Positions 1 to 8,539 of a stretch of DNA of 64,000 nt are shown in pieces. This DNA comes from Pelagibacterales bacterium SAG-MED50 (GTDB lineage Bacteria; Pseudomonadota; Alphaproteobacteria; Pelagibacterales; Pelagibacteraceae), in the NCBI GenBank assembly GCA_014653385.1, contig JACWER010000007.1:1-64000 (forward strand), given 5' to 3'. A program made the position numbers and the translations under genes. The notes beneath the pieces were generated by a model, which saw nothing but the letters and a program-made list of their open reading frames with translations, was not told the origin of the DNA and ran no database searches. Position 1 is the stretch's first letter. Each line of letters begins with the position of its first letter.

Positions 1-443
1 TTATCCGATGAAACAATTGTAACCTTGGCTCCTTTCTTAAGTATTTTTTCAACATAAGTTGCAATTAAATCATCTGCTTCATAATTAGGGAGATCAACTG
101 AAGGTAGGTTAAAAGCTAGCACTGACTTTCTGATATATTCAAATTGAGGAGCCAAATCATCAGGTGCTTCTGAACGGTTAGCCTTATATTCACTATAAAT
201 ATCATTTCTAAATGTTTTTCTTGCTGAGTCAAAAATTACAGCAAAGTGACTGGGTTTTTGTAAATTTTGTTCTGATTTTGAGTCTTCAAGAAGTTTGAAA
301 AGCATACTACAGAAACCACTAACTGCACCTGTTGGCAATCCATCACTCTTTCTAGTTAATGGTGGTAGCGCATAATAAGCTCTAAAAATATATCCAGAAC
401 CATCAATAAGGTAAAAATGATCTGTTTTTTGAATTTTATCCAT
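1..443 (-). CDS. polA: DNA polymerase I, N-terminal part (cut by window edge)
   Basis: The first 147 residues of DNA polymerase I are visible; the rest lies outside the window. The protein opens with an LIDGSGYIFRAYYALPPLT stretch and continues with GAVSGF, a FDSARKTFRN segment and YKANR. These are the hallmarks of the 5'-3' exonuclease (flap nuclease) domain at the front of PolA, which removes RNA primers and repairs DNA. The start is the ATG at 443-441; no other in-frame start fits as well. Whether polymerase and proofreading domains follow cannot be seen here. It is divergent from bioY across 118 bp. Confidence 0.9.
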   Translation of the reverse strand, partial: MDKIQKTDHFYLIDGSGYIFRAYYALPPLTRKSDGLPTGAVSGFCSMLFKLLEDSKSEQNLQKPSHFAVIFDSARKTFRNDIYSEYKANRSEAPDDLAPQFEYIRKSVLAFNLPSVDLPNYEADDLIATYVEKILKKGAKVTIVSSD

Positions 444-561
444 TAAAATATCACTAAATATTACAGTGGTAATTAAATCTGTATATAAAAAACTTACTTT
501 TCTTAACAAGCTTTATTATTATATCTAGATTATTTTAATTTTTAATAGTAATAATTAATTT

Positions 562-1113
562 ATGGAGCTAACAAAAAATATATCTCAAACAAAGATAATT
601 AAATCACTACTAGCAATAATCCTTGGGTCTATAGCATTGACTATATCTGCTAAAATTAAAATACCTTTCTATCCGGTACCTATGACTATGCAAACATTTG
701 TGGTTTTATTTTTAGGAGTAAGCCTTGGCTATAAAATTGGATTAGCAAGTGTTGGCCTATATTTGCTCGAAGGAATTGTTGGATTGCCTGTTTTTTCAAA
801 CTCTCCTGAAAAAGGTGTTGGTTTAATTTATTTTACAGGTCCTACAATGGGATATTTAATTGGTTTTTTAACAGCAAGCTATTTGGCATCTAAAATAAAT
901 AATAGTGATAATTTTATATTAGTTTTAACTAAACTTATAGTTGCAACAACAACAATTTATATACTGGGATTACTGTGGCTTGGAACTCTTATAGGTTGGG
1001 ATAAACCAATTTTTGCTTTAGGAGCTAAACCTTTTTTACTAGCTGAAACTTTTAAAGTTATACTATTAGCCTTACTTACAAAAAAAATTATTAAAATAAG
1101 AAATTTTATCTAG
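562..1113 (+). CDS. bioY: BioY-family biotin transporter S component
   Basis: This 183-residue membrane protein matches the BioY family, the substrate-binding S component of energy-coupling-factor biotin uptake. The N-terminal segment with KIKIPFYPVPMTMQTF is the family signature, followed by GVSLGYKIGLASVGLYL and about five to six hydrophobic helices. No ATPase (BioM) or T component (BioN) lies nearby, so it either works alone, as some BioY proteins are reported to do, or borrows a module encoded elsewhere. Its stop codon overlaps the 3' end of the convergent regulator gene by 8 bp. Biotin is the likely substrate by family; this is not shown by context. Confidence 0.88.
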   Translation: MELTKNISQTKIIKSLLAIILGSIALTISAKIKIPFYPVPMTMQTFVVLFLGVSLGYKIGLASVGLYLLEGIVGLPVFSNSPEKGVGLIYFTGPTMGYLIGFLTASYLASKINNSDNFILVLTKLIVATTTIYILGLLWLGTLIGWDKPIFALGAKPFLLAETFKVILLALLTKKIIKIRNFI

Positions 1114-1669
1114 GAGATCTTTTAGACAGAATTCTTTGAAGAGTTCTTCTATGCATTTTTAGTCTTCTTGCAGTTTCTGAAACATTTCTATTACATAGCT
1201 CAAATACTCTATGGATATGCTCCCATTTTACTCTATCTGCAGACATTGGATTCTCAGGTGGATTAGCTTTTTTAGAAGGATCTGCTAGTAAAGCTTTTTC
1301 AACATCTTCTGCATCAGCTGGTTTTGCAAGATAATCTATAGCACCCTCCTTAATAGCTGCTACTGCAGTAGGAATATTTCCATAACCAGTTAACATAATT
1401 ATTCTGCTTTCACTATTTGTATTTTGAATTTCTTTTACAACTTCTAAGCCATTACCATCTCCGAGTCTCAGATCTACCACAGCAAAACCTAGTTTTTTTG
1501 AATTAACCAACTCTATACCTTTTTTAACACTTTCTGCTTGAATAACTTCAAACCCCTTTTTCTCCATTGCTCTAGACAACCTTTCTCTAAAGGGATTGTC
1601 ATCATCAACTATAAGTAGAGATTTGTTCTCAAAATTGTTGACATTTTTAAGTACTACTTGTTCTTTCAT
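1106..1669 (-). CDS. regA: RegA/ActR/PrrA-type response regulator
   Basis: This 187-residue two-component regulator has a receiver domain (about 15-130) with acidic residues DDD at 22-24, phospho-acceptor Asp66 in VVDLRLGDG, Thr94 and Lys116. A short proline-containing linker (KANPPENP) leads to a C-terminal Fis-type helix-turn-helix with NVSETARRLKMHRRTLQRIL. That combination is typical of RegA/ActR/PrrA, the redox- and energy-responsive regulators of alphaproteobacteria. The partner kinase RegB is not in the window. The gene diverges from the polyamine operon across 146 bp, so it could regulate that promoter, but this is inference. It is convergent with bioY, overlapping by 8 bp. Confidence 0.9.
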   Translation of the reverse strand: MKEQVVLKNVNNFENKSLLIVDDDNPFRERLSRAMEKKGFEVIQAESVKKGIELVNSKKLGFAVVDLRLGDGNGLEVVKEIQNTNSESRIIMLTGYGNIPTAVAAIKEGAIDYLAKPADAEDVEKALLADPSKKANPPENPMSADRVKWEHIHRVFELCNRNVSETARRLKMHRRTLQRILSKRSPR

Positions 1670-1717
1670 AACTTCTATATGGTGATTAGCTCACATAATT
1701 CAATACCTATTATTTGC

Positions 1718-1746
1718 TTTACATTGTTAATCTATGGGCTTAATAG
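1718..1746 (+). promoter_or_regulatory. Candidate promoter of the polyamine operon
   Basis: TTTACA at 1718-1723 is followed after exactly 17 bp by TAATAG at 1741-1746, a plausible sigma-70 promoter that would start transcription near 1753. An inverted repeat, CCTATTA at 1706-1712 and TAATAGG at 1741-1747, spans the core promoter, and its right arm covers the -10 box. That arrangement could be an operator, or an RNA stem if the real promoter lies further upstream. The -10 match is only moderate. Confidence 0.4.
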
Positions 1747-1757
1747 GGGGAAATTTT

Positions 1758-1788
1758 AAAGTTTTTTAGCAATAAAAAGCTTTTTTTT
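1758..1788 (+). terminator. Terminator-like hairpin in the leader of the decarboxylase gene
   Basis: Bases 1758-1768 pair with 1773-1783 in an 11-bp stem (one G-T wobble) closed by a GCAA tetraloop at 1769-1772. Seven T residues remain close downstream, then a second T-run at 1795-1802. On the plus strand this looks like an intrinsic terminator, yet it sits only about 15 bp before a strong GGAGG ribosome-binding site (1803-1807) and the ATG at 1816. It could be an attenuator, or a 5' stabilising hairpin if transcription starts near 1753. It cannot end the regulator gene, which runs the other way. Confidence 0.55.
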
Positions 1789-1815
1789 ATTAAATTTTTT
1801 TTGGAGGCATTTTAA

Positions 1816-3000
1816 ATGCAAAAATTTAAATCAGTTGAGCAATTAATAAATCAACTGAAACCTGAAAAACCGATTTATTGTATAAGAAAGAATTCTATTC
1901 GATCTGCAGTAAAATATTTCAACAAAAACTTTCCTGGTAAAATCTTATATGCAGTAAAGACAAATCCACATCATACAGTAATTCAATCAATTATAGATAG
2001 TGGTGTAGAGCAATTTGATGTTGCTTCCATAGAAGAAATTAAAAGTATTAGAAATTTTAGCCAAACAGCAAAATGTTCGTATATGCATACAGTAAAAAGT
2101 AGAGAAAGTATTAAAGAAGCTTACTTTAATTATGGAGTTAAAACATTCTCACTAGATACTAAGGATGAATTAATAAAAATTATTGATAGCACAAATAATG
2201 CAAAAGATTTAGAGCTATTTGTTAGAGTTGCAGTTTCTAACGAGCATGCTGAAATAGATTTATCAAAAAAATTTGGTGCATTAAACTCAGAAGCATCAGG
2301 ATTACTAAGATTAGCAAAACAACATGCTAAAAAAATTGGGCTAAGCTTTCATGTTGGTTCACAATGTATGCATCCAATTTCATATGCAAAAGGTATTAAT
2401 GAAATTGGAAATATAATTAAAAGAACAAAAATTTTACCTGATTACATTAATGTTGGAGGAGGATTTCCAACAATTTATCCAGACTTAATTCCTCAATCTA
2501 TGGATAGTTATTTTAAAGAAATTAAAAAAGGATTAGAAAACTTAAAACTTGAAAAATTACCTGAAATTATTTGTGAACCAGGAAGAGCCTTAGTTGCAGA
2601 AAGTGGTTCTACAATTGTAAGAGTTAATCTTAGAAAAAAACAAAAACTTTATATAAATGATGGAACATATGGAACGCTGTTCGATGCAGGAACACCTAAC
2701 ATAGTTTTTCCATCTAAAATGATTAAAGACAATACAAATAAAATAATATCAAAAAAATTAACTGCTTTTGATTTTTTTGGACCAACATGTGATAGTATGG
2801 ATTACATGAAAGGTCCTTTTCTTCTTCCTAATAACATTAAAGAAAATGATTACATTGAGCTTGGCCAACTAGGCGCTTATGGTTTAACATTTAGAACTCA
2901 ATTTAATGGCTATTACTCAGATGAAATATTTGAACTTGAAGACAAACCAATCATGACAATGTATGCTAAAGACATTAACAAAGCTACTTTGGTTGCTTAA
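1816..3000 (+). CDS. Ornithine decarboxylase-like PLP enzyme (alanine-racemase fold)
   Basis: This 394-residue enzyme belongs to the eukaryotic-type ornithine/lysine/diaminopimelate decarboxylase family. Lys48 in YAVKTN is the PLP-binding lysine, His179 in SFHVGSQ stacks on the cofactor, a GGGFP glycine loop is near 214-218, and Glu254 sits in EPGRA. Cys325 in GPTCDSMD is the ornithine-decarboxylase-type catalytic cysteine pair. The length also fits ODC rather than biosynthetic arginine decarboxylase. It probably makes putrescine from ornithine in the cytoplasm. A GGAGG site lies 8 bp before the ATG, unusually strong for this window. The stop codon overlaps the next start by one base. Ornithine versus lysine specificity cannot be settled from sequence alone. 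Confidence 0.85.
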   Translation: MQKFKSVEQLINQLKPEKPIYCIRKNSIRSAVKYFNKNFPGKILYAVKTNPHHTVIQSIIDSGVEQFDVASIEEIKSIRNFSQTAKCSYMHTVKSRESIKEAYFNYGVKTFSLDTKDELIKIIDSTNNAKDLELFVRVAVSNEHAEIDLSKKFGALNSEASGLLRLAKQHAKKIGLSFHVGSQCMHPISYAKGINEIGNIIKRTKILPDYINVGGGFPTIYPDLIPQSMDSYFKEIKKGLENLKLEKLPEIICEPGRALVAESGSTIVRVNLRKKQKLYINDGTYGTLFDAGTPNIVFPSKMIKDNTNKIISKKLTAFDFFGPTCDSMDYMKGPFLLPNNIKENDYIELGQLGAYGLTFRTQFNGYYSDEIFELEDKPIMTMYAKDINKATLVA

Positions 3001-4043
3001 TGTCGGATCTTAAAAACCTAGGTCATAATAGTAAAAAAGACTTTTTAAAAAATCCTGTTGAACACATCGATATCACTTCTTTTGACTCTCGAAAAATAAT
3101 TTCTTCAATGGAAAAAATGTCCTTTGTCTCAAGAGAAACAGCTAATGCAGCTAATATCTATAACGATATGTTAAAAGATAAAGATTGTACAATATTCTTA
3201 ACTTTAGCTGGTTCAACCTCTGCTGCTGGATGTATGAATATTTATAAGGATCTTGTTAAATACAATATGGTTGATGCAATTGTTGCAACAGGTGCTTCTA
3301 TTGTTGATATGGATTTTTTTGAAGCACTTGGATTTAAACACTACCAAGGTTCTCAATTCCAAGACGATACTGAATTAAGAAATAACTATATAGACAGAAT
3401 ATATGACACTTATATTGATGAAGAAGAACTGCAAATGTGTGATAAAATTATATGTGAAATTGCTGATACGCTAGATCCAAGAAGCTACACATCTAGAGAA
3501 TTTATTTATGAAATGGGAAAATATTTAAAAAAAAATTCAAAAAAGAAAGAATCTTTAATTGAAACAGCTTTTGATAACAATGTACCAATTTTTTGTCCTG
3601 CTTTTACAGACTCAAGTGCTGGTTTTGGCCTGGTGATTCATCAAGAAAAAAATCCAAAACAACACATGACTATAGACTCTGTAAGAGAATTCAGAGAGCT
3701 TACTGAAATAAAAATTAAATCTAAGGGGTCAGGTCTATTTATGATTGGCGGAGGTGTGCCAAAAAATTTTATACAAGATACTGTAATTTGTGCTGAACTA
3801 CTAGGTAAAGAGGTTGATATGCATAAATACGCTGTACAAATTACTGTCGCTGACTCAAGAGATGGTGCTTGTAGTAGCTCAACTTTAAAAGAAGCAAGTT
3901 CTTGGGGTAAAGTAGATATTACAAAAGAACAAATGGTATTTGCAGAAGCAACAAGTGTATTACCTTTAATTGCAAGTGATGCTTATCATAAGGGTGAGTG
4001 GAAAAATAGAGATAGAAAAAACTTTACAAAAATTTTTGAATAA
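3000..4043 (+). CDS. Deoxyhypusine synthase-like aminopropyl/aminobutyl transferase
   Basis: This 347-residue protein is homologous to deoxyhypusine synthase. TLAGSTSAAG (69-78) and VATGAS (95-100) form NAD-contact loops, and Lys304 in SSWGKVD corresponds to the catalytic lysine that holds the aminobutyl imine in the eukaryotic enzyme. Bacteria lack eIF5A, the normal substrate, so another acceptor is expected. Bacterial relatives are linked to polyamine chemistry, including homospermidine formation from putrescine or spermidine. Its place directly between a decarboxylase and an agmatinase-like gene supports a polyamine role. The product is inferred, not proven. It begins with the A of the upstream TAA and ends 2 bp before the next gene. 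Confidence 0.82.
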   Translation: MSDLKNLGHNSKKDFLKNPVEHIDITSFDSRKIISSMEKMSFVSRETANAANIYNDMLKDKDCTIFLTLAGSTSAAGCMNIYKDLVKYNMVDAIVATGASIVDMDFFEALGFKHYQGSQFQDDTELRNNYIDRIYDTYIDEEELQMCDKIICEIADTLDPRSYTSREFIYEMGKYLKKNSKKKESLIETAFDNNVPIFCPAFTDSSAGFGLVIHQEKNPKQHMTIDSVREFRELTEIKIKSKGSGLFMIGGGVPKNFIQDTVICAELLGKEVDMHKYAVQITVADSRDGACSSSTLKEASSWGKVDITKEQMVFAEATSVLPLIASDAYHKGEWKNRDRKNFTKIFE

Positions 4044-4045
4044 AA

Positions 4046-4921
4046 TTGAAATATCTTTCAAATAAAAATGGATTTTTAGGAATTGACAATAAAGTTGATT
4101 TTAAAGAAAAAGTTGTTGTAGTTCCTTTTGGCCTTGAAAAAACTGTTAGTTACGGTGGAGGAACAAAAAATGGACCAAAAGAAATTATTAAAGCTTCTCA
4201 TCAAGTAGAGCTATACGATGAAGAATTAAACTGTGAACCATACAAAAAAATAGGTATTAAAACTTTAAAACCTTTCAAGATAGATAAAGATATTAAAAAG
4301 GCCCTCTCAAAAATGTCTAAAATTAATAAGGAAATTTTAGATAAAAAACTTTTTCCTATGACTTTTGGTGGAGAACACTCAATTACACCAGGATGTATTG
4401 CTCCTTTTGTAAAAAAATATAAAGATATTTGTCTTCTACACTTTGATGCTCATGCAGATCTACGAGAAAGCTATAATGGAGAAAAATTTTCACATGCTTC
4501 AGCAATAAAAAGATGTTTGGACTATCCAAATGTTTCATTAATTTCTTTTGGCATAAGAAATATATCTAAAAGTGAGATTCCATTTTTAAAGAAAAACTCA
4601 TCTAGGATTAATATTTTTTGGGCAAAAGATAAGAGCAGATGGAATCTTAATAAATTTAAGAAATTAATAAAAAATAAAACAGTTTATCTAACATTTGATG
4701 TTGATGGGCTAGATTCAAGTATTATGCCTGCAACTGGAACTCCGGAACCAGGTGGATTATTATGGGATGAGACTTTAAATATTATTAGAATTGCAGTAAA
4801 AAATTCAAAAATTGTTGGTGCAGATATTAATGAATTATCACCCATAAGAGGATTTAATTCTTATAACTTCCTTGTGGCTAAATTAGCTTATAAAATTTTA
4901 TCTTACAAATTTTTATATTAA
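4046..4921 (+). CDS. speB: Agmatinase-family ureohydrolase
   Basis: This 291-residue ureohydrolase carries the complete binuclear manganese site of the arginase/agmatinase family: His111 in GGEHS, Asp134, His136 and Asp138 in FDAHAD, and Asp218 and Asp220 in FDVDGLD. The family removes urea from guanidino compounds; agmatine to putrescine is the most likely reaction here. The start is TTG at 4046, two bases after the upstream stop, because the first in-frame ATG would remove family sequence. It is translationally close to the synthase gene, so the three genes form one operon. The stop overlaps yhhQ by 4 bp (TTAA). Guanidinobutyrase or a related activity is a possible alternative. Confidence 0.83.
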   Translation: MKYLSNKNGFLGIDNKVDFKEKVVVVPFGLEKTVSYGGGTKNGPKEIIKASHQVELYDEELNCEPYKKIGIKTLKPFKIDKDIKKALSKMSKINKEILDKKLFPMTFGGEHSITPGCIAPFVKKYKDICLLHFDAHADLRESYNGEKFSHASAIKRCLDYPNVSLISFGIRNISKSEIPFLKKNSSRINIFWAKDKSRWNLNKFKKLIKNKTVYLTFDVDGLDSSIMPATGTPEPGGLLWDETLNIIRIAVKNSKIVGADINELSPIRGFNSYNFLVAKLAYKILSYKFLY

Positions 4922-5472
4922 ACTTTAACAGCTTTTAGAGTGCCTAATAATAATCTAAAAGGTATTAACATTACTAGAGCTACAAATATCTTAACCGCTA
5001 AGTCACCCAAAGATAATGTAACCCACGGTATTCCTGTTGCATAAAATGATATCGAAAAAAATAAAAAAGTATCAACTGTAGACCCAATAAATGAGGAAGT
5101 TAAAGGTGCTACAAACCATTTCTTTTTTCTTAATTGATCAAAAATTTGCACGTCTAATAATTGAGCAACCAAAAAAGCAGCTCCTGATCCAATTGCAATT
5201 CTCACTGAAATTAAATCTGCAAAATTAGTCGAAAATAATAGAGTAAAACTGATACCTATTGCAAATCCAATATAAACAATCTTTCTTGCAATCATCTTGC
5301 CATAGGATCTATTTGCTAAATCGGTAATTAAAAATGCGATTGGATAACTAAAAGCACCATAAGTTAGTATTTCTTCAAGACCATAATATTTAATTGGAAA
5401 TTGTACTAAGTAATTTGATGATAAAACTACAACTCCCATTAGAAATGAGAGAAGTAAAAACAATTTATTCAT
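4918..5472 (-). CDS. yhhQ: VUT-family (YhhQ-like) queuosine-precursor transporter
   Basis: This 184-residue membrane protein has about six hydrophobic segments and the VUT/DUF165 signature around ANRSYGK, AFLVAQLLDVQIFD and SSFIGSTVDT. E. coli YhhQ of this family takes up deazaguanine precursors for queuosine, a tRNA wobble modification, so the same role is likely. It starts one base into the stop of rpmB (overlap at 5472) and converges on the agmatinase gene with a 4-bp overlap. I see no preQ1 riboswitch here; expression probably follows rpmB. The family is clear, the substrate is by homology. Confidence 0.85.
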   Translation of the reverse strand: MNKLFLLLSFLMGVVVLSSNYLVQFPIKYYGLEEILTYGAFSYPIAFLITDLANRSYGKMIARKIVYIGFAIGISFTLLFSTNFADLISVRIAIGSGAAFLVAQLLDVQIFDQLRKKKWFVAPLTSSFIGSTVDTFLFFSISFYATGIPWVTLSLGDLAVKIFVALVMLIPFRLLLGTLKAVKV

Positions 5473-5783
5473 TAAGCAGATTTTGCTAAAGGTTTTTTCT
5501 TAAATGGAGATTTAACTAAAATACCCTTTTTTAATTTTTTAAGTCTAGGGGATAAATTTTTATTTTTTACAACTTTTAAATATTCATCAAAACTACCTTT
5601 TTTATCTACTGATCTCACACCAGCATTACTTACAGTGAGTTTTAAACTTCTTTTCATAAGCTCACTTGTAAACTTAACTTTTTTAAGATTAGGTAAGAAT
5701 CTTCTTTTAGTCTTATTATTAGCATGACTAACGTTGTGACCCTTCATTGGGATTTTACCAGTTAATTCACATTTTTTTGACAT
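5472..5783 (-). CDS. rpmB: 50S ribosomal protein L28
   Basis: This 103-residue basic protein starts [23 protein letters not shown], the L28 N-terminus, with [10 protein letters not shown] following. It binds 23S rRNA in the large subunit. It is about 25 residues longer than E. coli L28 at the C-terminus, as is usual in alphaproteobacteria. It is followed immediately by yhhQ, sharing one base, and preceded by its own promoter at 5796-5824. Confidence 0.95.
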   Translation of the reverse strand: MSKKCELTGKIPMKGHNVSHANNKTKRRFLPNLKKVKFTSELMKRSLKLTVSNAGVRSVDKKGSFDEYLKVVKNKNLSPRLKKLKKGILVKSPFKKKPLAKSA

Positions 5784-5795
5784 AATAATAGTGCC

Positions 5796-5824
5796 TATAT
5801 AAGGGGAGATGCGTAAAGCGTCAA
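5796..5824 (-). promoter_or_regulatory. rpmB promoter
   Basis: On the minus strand TTGACG (5824-5819) and TATATA (5801-5796) are separated by exactly 17 bp, a near-consensus sigma-70 promoter. The predicted start lies only a few bases before the rpmB ATG (5783), so the leader would be very short. The 52-bp gap between pyrD and rpmB is otherwise featureless. Confidence 0.7.
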
Positions 5825-5835
5825 GTTTAATACAT

Positions 5836-6888
5836 TTAAGATAGAGTTTTATTTCCTACAATTTCAGTATAATTTTTAACTCCATCTCTAATTAATAATT
5901 CTTTTAGGTCCTTTTTAATAATTCCAGCAATATTTGGCCCTTTAAAAACCATTCCTGTATATAGCTGAACAAAATCTGCTCCAGCTATAAATTTATCATA
6001 AGCGGCTTGGCCAGAGTCAACTCCACCAACACCTATTATTTTAATTTTACCTTTTAATAATTTGTAAAATTTATTTATTAAAATATTAGATTTTTCCTCG
6101 ATTGGTTTTCCAGATAAACCACCTTTTTGATGTCTTTGAATATTACTAAGTTTATCTCTTGTAGCTTCTGATGTGTTTGAAACAATTATTGCTTTTATTT
6201 CATGATCTAAAAGAATTTCTGAAACCTGATTCACCTGATCTTCACTTATATCTGGCGAAACTTTAACAGCAATGGGAATATTCGATTTTAAATTTTTTCT
6301 TTCCTCCATAATAGATTTAAGTAAATCTTGTAATTTATCAACTTCATGAAATGTTCTTAAGTTTTCAGTGTTAGGTGAAGAAATATTGATTGTTATATAA
6401 TCTGCTTCATCATAAAAAGTCTTTAATCCAATTAGATAATCATTTAATCTATCACTAGAGTCTTTATTGGGACCAACATTGATACCTAGCAAGCCTAATT
6501 TTGTATTACGTTTAATGCGTTCTTTAACAATTTCAGCACCCTGATTGTTAAAACCTAGTCTATTAATTAATGCTTCATCCTCTACCAATCTGAACACTCT
6601 AGGTTTGGGATTTCCATATTGTTTTAAGGGAGTAATTGTTCCAACTTCTACAAACCCAAATCCTAATTTAAATAATGAGTTATATACCTCGGCATTTTTA
6701 TCAAAGCCAGCTGCCATTCCGATTGGGTTATCTAAATCTTTATCAAAAATTTTTGTTTGAAATATAGGGTCATTTTTATTTTCATCAAATACGTTTGGAA
6801 CAAAATTAAATTTTAATGACTTTATTGCTAGAGTGTGTGCTTTTTCTGGATCTACTTTAAATATTAGCGATCTTATTTTAGAAAACAT
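5836..6888 (-). CDS. pyrD: Dihydroorotate dehydrogenase (quinone), class 2
   Basis: This 350-residue FMN enzyme oxidises dihydroorotate to orotate in pyrimidine synthesis, passing electrons to membrane quinone. Class 2 features are the N-terminal helical extension ([16 protein letters not shown]), [31 protein letters not shown], the catalytic-serine region [10 protein letters not shown], and [14 protein letters not shown] near the phosphate site. The start codon overlaps the lysS stop by one base, so the two are co-transcribed. Length matches the family. Confidence 0.95.
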   Translation of the reverse strand: MFSKIRSLIFKVDPEKAHTLAIKSLKFNFVPNVFDENKNDPIFQTKIFDKDLDNPIGMAAGFDKNAEVYNSLFKLGFGFVEVGTITPLKQYGNPKPRVFRLVEDEALINRLGFNNQGAEIVKERIKRNTKLGLLGINVGPNKDSSDRLNDYLIGLKTFYDEADYITINISSPNTENLRTFHEVDKLQDLLKSIMEERKNLKSNIPIAVKVSPDISEDQVNQVSEILLDHEIKAIIVSNTSEATRDKLSNIQRHQKGGLSGKPIEEKSNILINKFYKLLKGKIKIIGVGGVDSGQAAYDKFIAGADFVQLYTGMVFKGPNIAGIIKKDLKELLIRDGVKNYTEIVGNKTLS

Positions 6889-8450
6889 TATTTTAATTTA
6901 TTTATTAACAGCTCAGTAGTTTCTTTTACACCAAAAAAACTTATAAAAAATCCCATTCGAGGTCCATTTTCATCTCCAAAAACTACCTCATATATTAATT
7001 TAAACCAATCTCTTAGATTATCTGCATAACCATTTTCTTTTCCTGTAGAATAAATCAAAGTTTGAATATCTTCTGGTGACATTTTATCTGTACACTTTTC
7101 AAGAGTTTTAACTAATGCCTCAAGAGCTAATTTTTCTGAGCTATTTGGTGTTTTATATTTTTTCTGAGCTTTAATTACATCATTAAAATATTTTATTGCG
7201 TAACCAACTAGACTATCAAAAATTGGGTGATTTGACTCAGAGATATCTGATTTATGTTTCTTAACAAACTTCCATAACAAATCTTTACTGTCAGCATTGC
7301 TAGTTTCTACTAAATTCAACAACATTGAAAATGTCATGATCATTTCCTCTGTTGGAATTTTTCCATCATGAACATGCCAAACTGGATTCATTAATAGCTG
7401 AAGTTCATTTTGTTTTTTTGATTTTTCAATACAATCTAAATATTCATCAACAGCCTTAGGAACTATTTCTTTATATAATTTTTTTGCTCTTTTTGGATTT
7501 TGATACATGTATAAAGATAAACTTTCTGGCGATGCATACTCCAACCATTGGTCAATTGTAATTCCATTTCCTTTTGATTTAGAAATTTTTTCACCTTTTT
7601 CATCTAAAAACAGCTCATAAGCAAAGCCAGATGGATTTTTCTTTCCCAATAGATTTATTATCTTAGTAGATAAAATCGCACTTTCTATCAAATCTTTTCC
7701 ATACATTTCAAAGTCTATATCTAAAGCGTACCACCTCATCGCCCAATCTACTTTCCATTGTAATTTACAATTACCATCTAAAATACTTGCTTCTAATTTT
7801 TTTCCCTTATTATCAAAAATTATATTTGATTTTTCTTTATTAATTTCGATAACAGGAATTTCTAAAACATGTCCAGTCTCTGGACAAATAGGCAAAAAAG
7901 GACTGTAGGTTTTTTGACGTTCCTTGCCTAATGTGGGAATGATAATATTCATAATCCCTTCATAATTTTCTAAAATAATTTTAAGTGTTGGGTTAAAAAA
8001 TCCACTTTTATAAAGGGATGTAGAACTCTGAAAATTATAATTAAATTTGAAACTATCTAAAAAATTTTTTAACATTTCGTTGTTATGTTCTCCAAAGCTA
8101 CCAAATTTCTCAAATGGGTCTGGAACTTGAGTTAATGGCTTATGAAGATTACTTGTTAATAATTCTTGATTCGGGACATTATCTGGAACCTTTCGTAAAC
8201 CATCCATATCATCGGAAAATGTAATTATTTCAGTTGGAAAATCTGACAACTGTTTTAAAGCATTTACCATCATTGAAGTTCTTGCAACTTCACCAAACGT
8301 TCCTATATGTGGAAGCCCACTAGGGCCATAACCTGTTTGAAGAGTAATTTTACCTTTTTTTTCTATGAAAGATTTTCTCTCTCTAAGTAATTTTTTTGCT
8401 TCAACAAAAGGCCAAGCACTAGTTTTGTCTAAATTTTCTTTTTTAATCAT
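6888..8450 (-). CDS. lysS: Lysyl-tRNA synthetase, class I (archaeal type)
   Basis: This 520-residue enzyme charges tRNA-Lys but has the class I Rossmann catalytic fold rather than the common class II fold. PSGLPHIGT (43-51) provides the HIGH motif and KISKS at 288-292 the KMSKS motif. The C-terminal half is the helical anticodon-binding region. Class I LysRS is found in archaea and in many alphaproteobacteria. The gene name lysK is sometimes used for this form. It leads the lysS-pyrD pair and diverges from trkH across 89 bp. No class II LysRS is in the window. Confidence 0.93.
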   Translation of the reverse strand: MIKKENLDKTSAWPFVEAKKLLRERKSFIEKKGKITLQTGYGPSGLPHIGTFGEVARTSMMVNALKQLSDFPTEIITFSDDMDGLRKVPDNVPNQELLTSNLHKPLTQVPDPFEKFGSFGEHNNEMLKNFLDSFKFNYNFQSSTSLYKSGFFNPTLKIILENYEGIMNIIIPTLGKERQKTYSPFLPICPETGHVLEIPVIEINKEKSNIIFDNKGKKLEASILDGNCKLQWKVDWAMRWYALDIDFEMYGKDLIESAILSTKIINLLGKKNPSGFAYELFLDEKGEKISKSKGNGITIDQWLEYASPESLSLYMYQNPKRAKKLYKEIVPKAVDEYLDCIEKSKKQNELQLLMNPVWHVHDGKIPTEEMIMTFSMLLNLVETSNADSKDLLWKFVKKHKSDISESNHPIFDSLVGYAIKYFNDVIKAQKKYKTPNSSEKLALEALVKTLEKCTDKMSPEDIQTLIYSTGKENGYADNLRDWFKLIYEVVFGDENGPRMGFFISFFGVKETTELLINKLK

Positions 8451-8539
8451 GAATTATGCGTCTAAAAATCTTAAATCAGTGGTTTTACCAATTCTTATAG
8501 AGTTGAAATTTATTTACCATAAAATAATGTTCTTTCAAA

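Noticed and set aside
444-561. tRNA or riboswitch upstream of bioY
   Set aside because: The 118-bp gap is A/T-rich with only a 4-bp CACT/AGTG stem and no cloverleaf or known aptamer. A TTACTT/TATTAT pair (494-522) is too weak to call.
1670-1815. speF leader RNA upstream of the decarboxylase
   Set aside because: The known speF element is, as I recall, a few hundred bases long and would not fit in this gap; no matching core was seen.
4918-5472. preQ1 riboswitch for the yhhQ gene
   Set aside because: yhhQ starts within the rpmB stop codon, leaving no room for a leader; none is seen before rpmB either.
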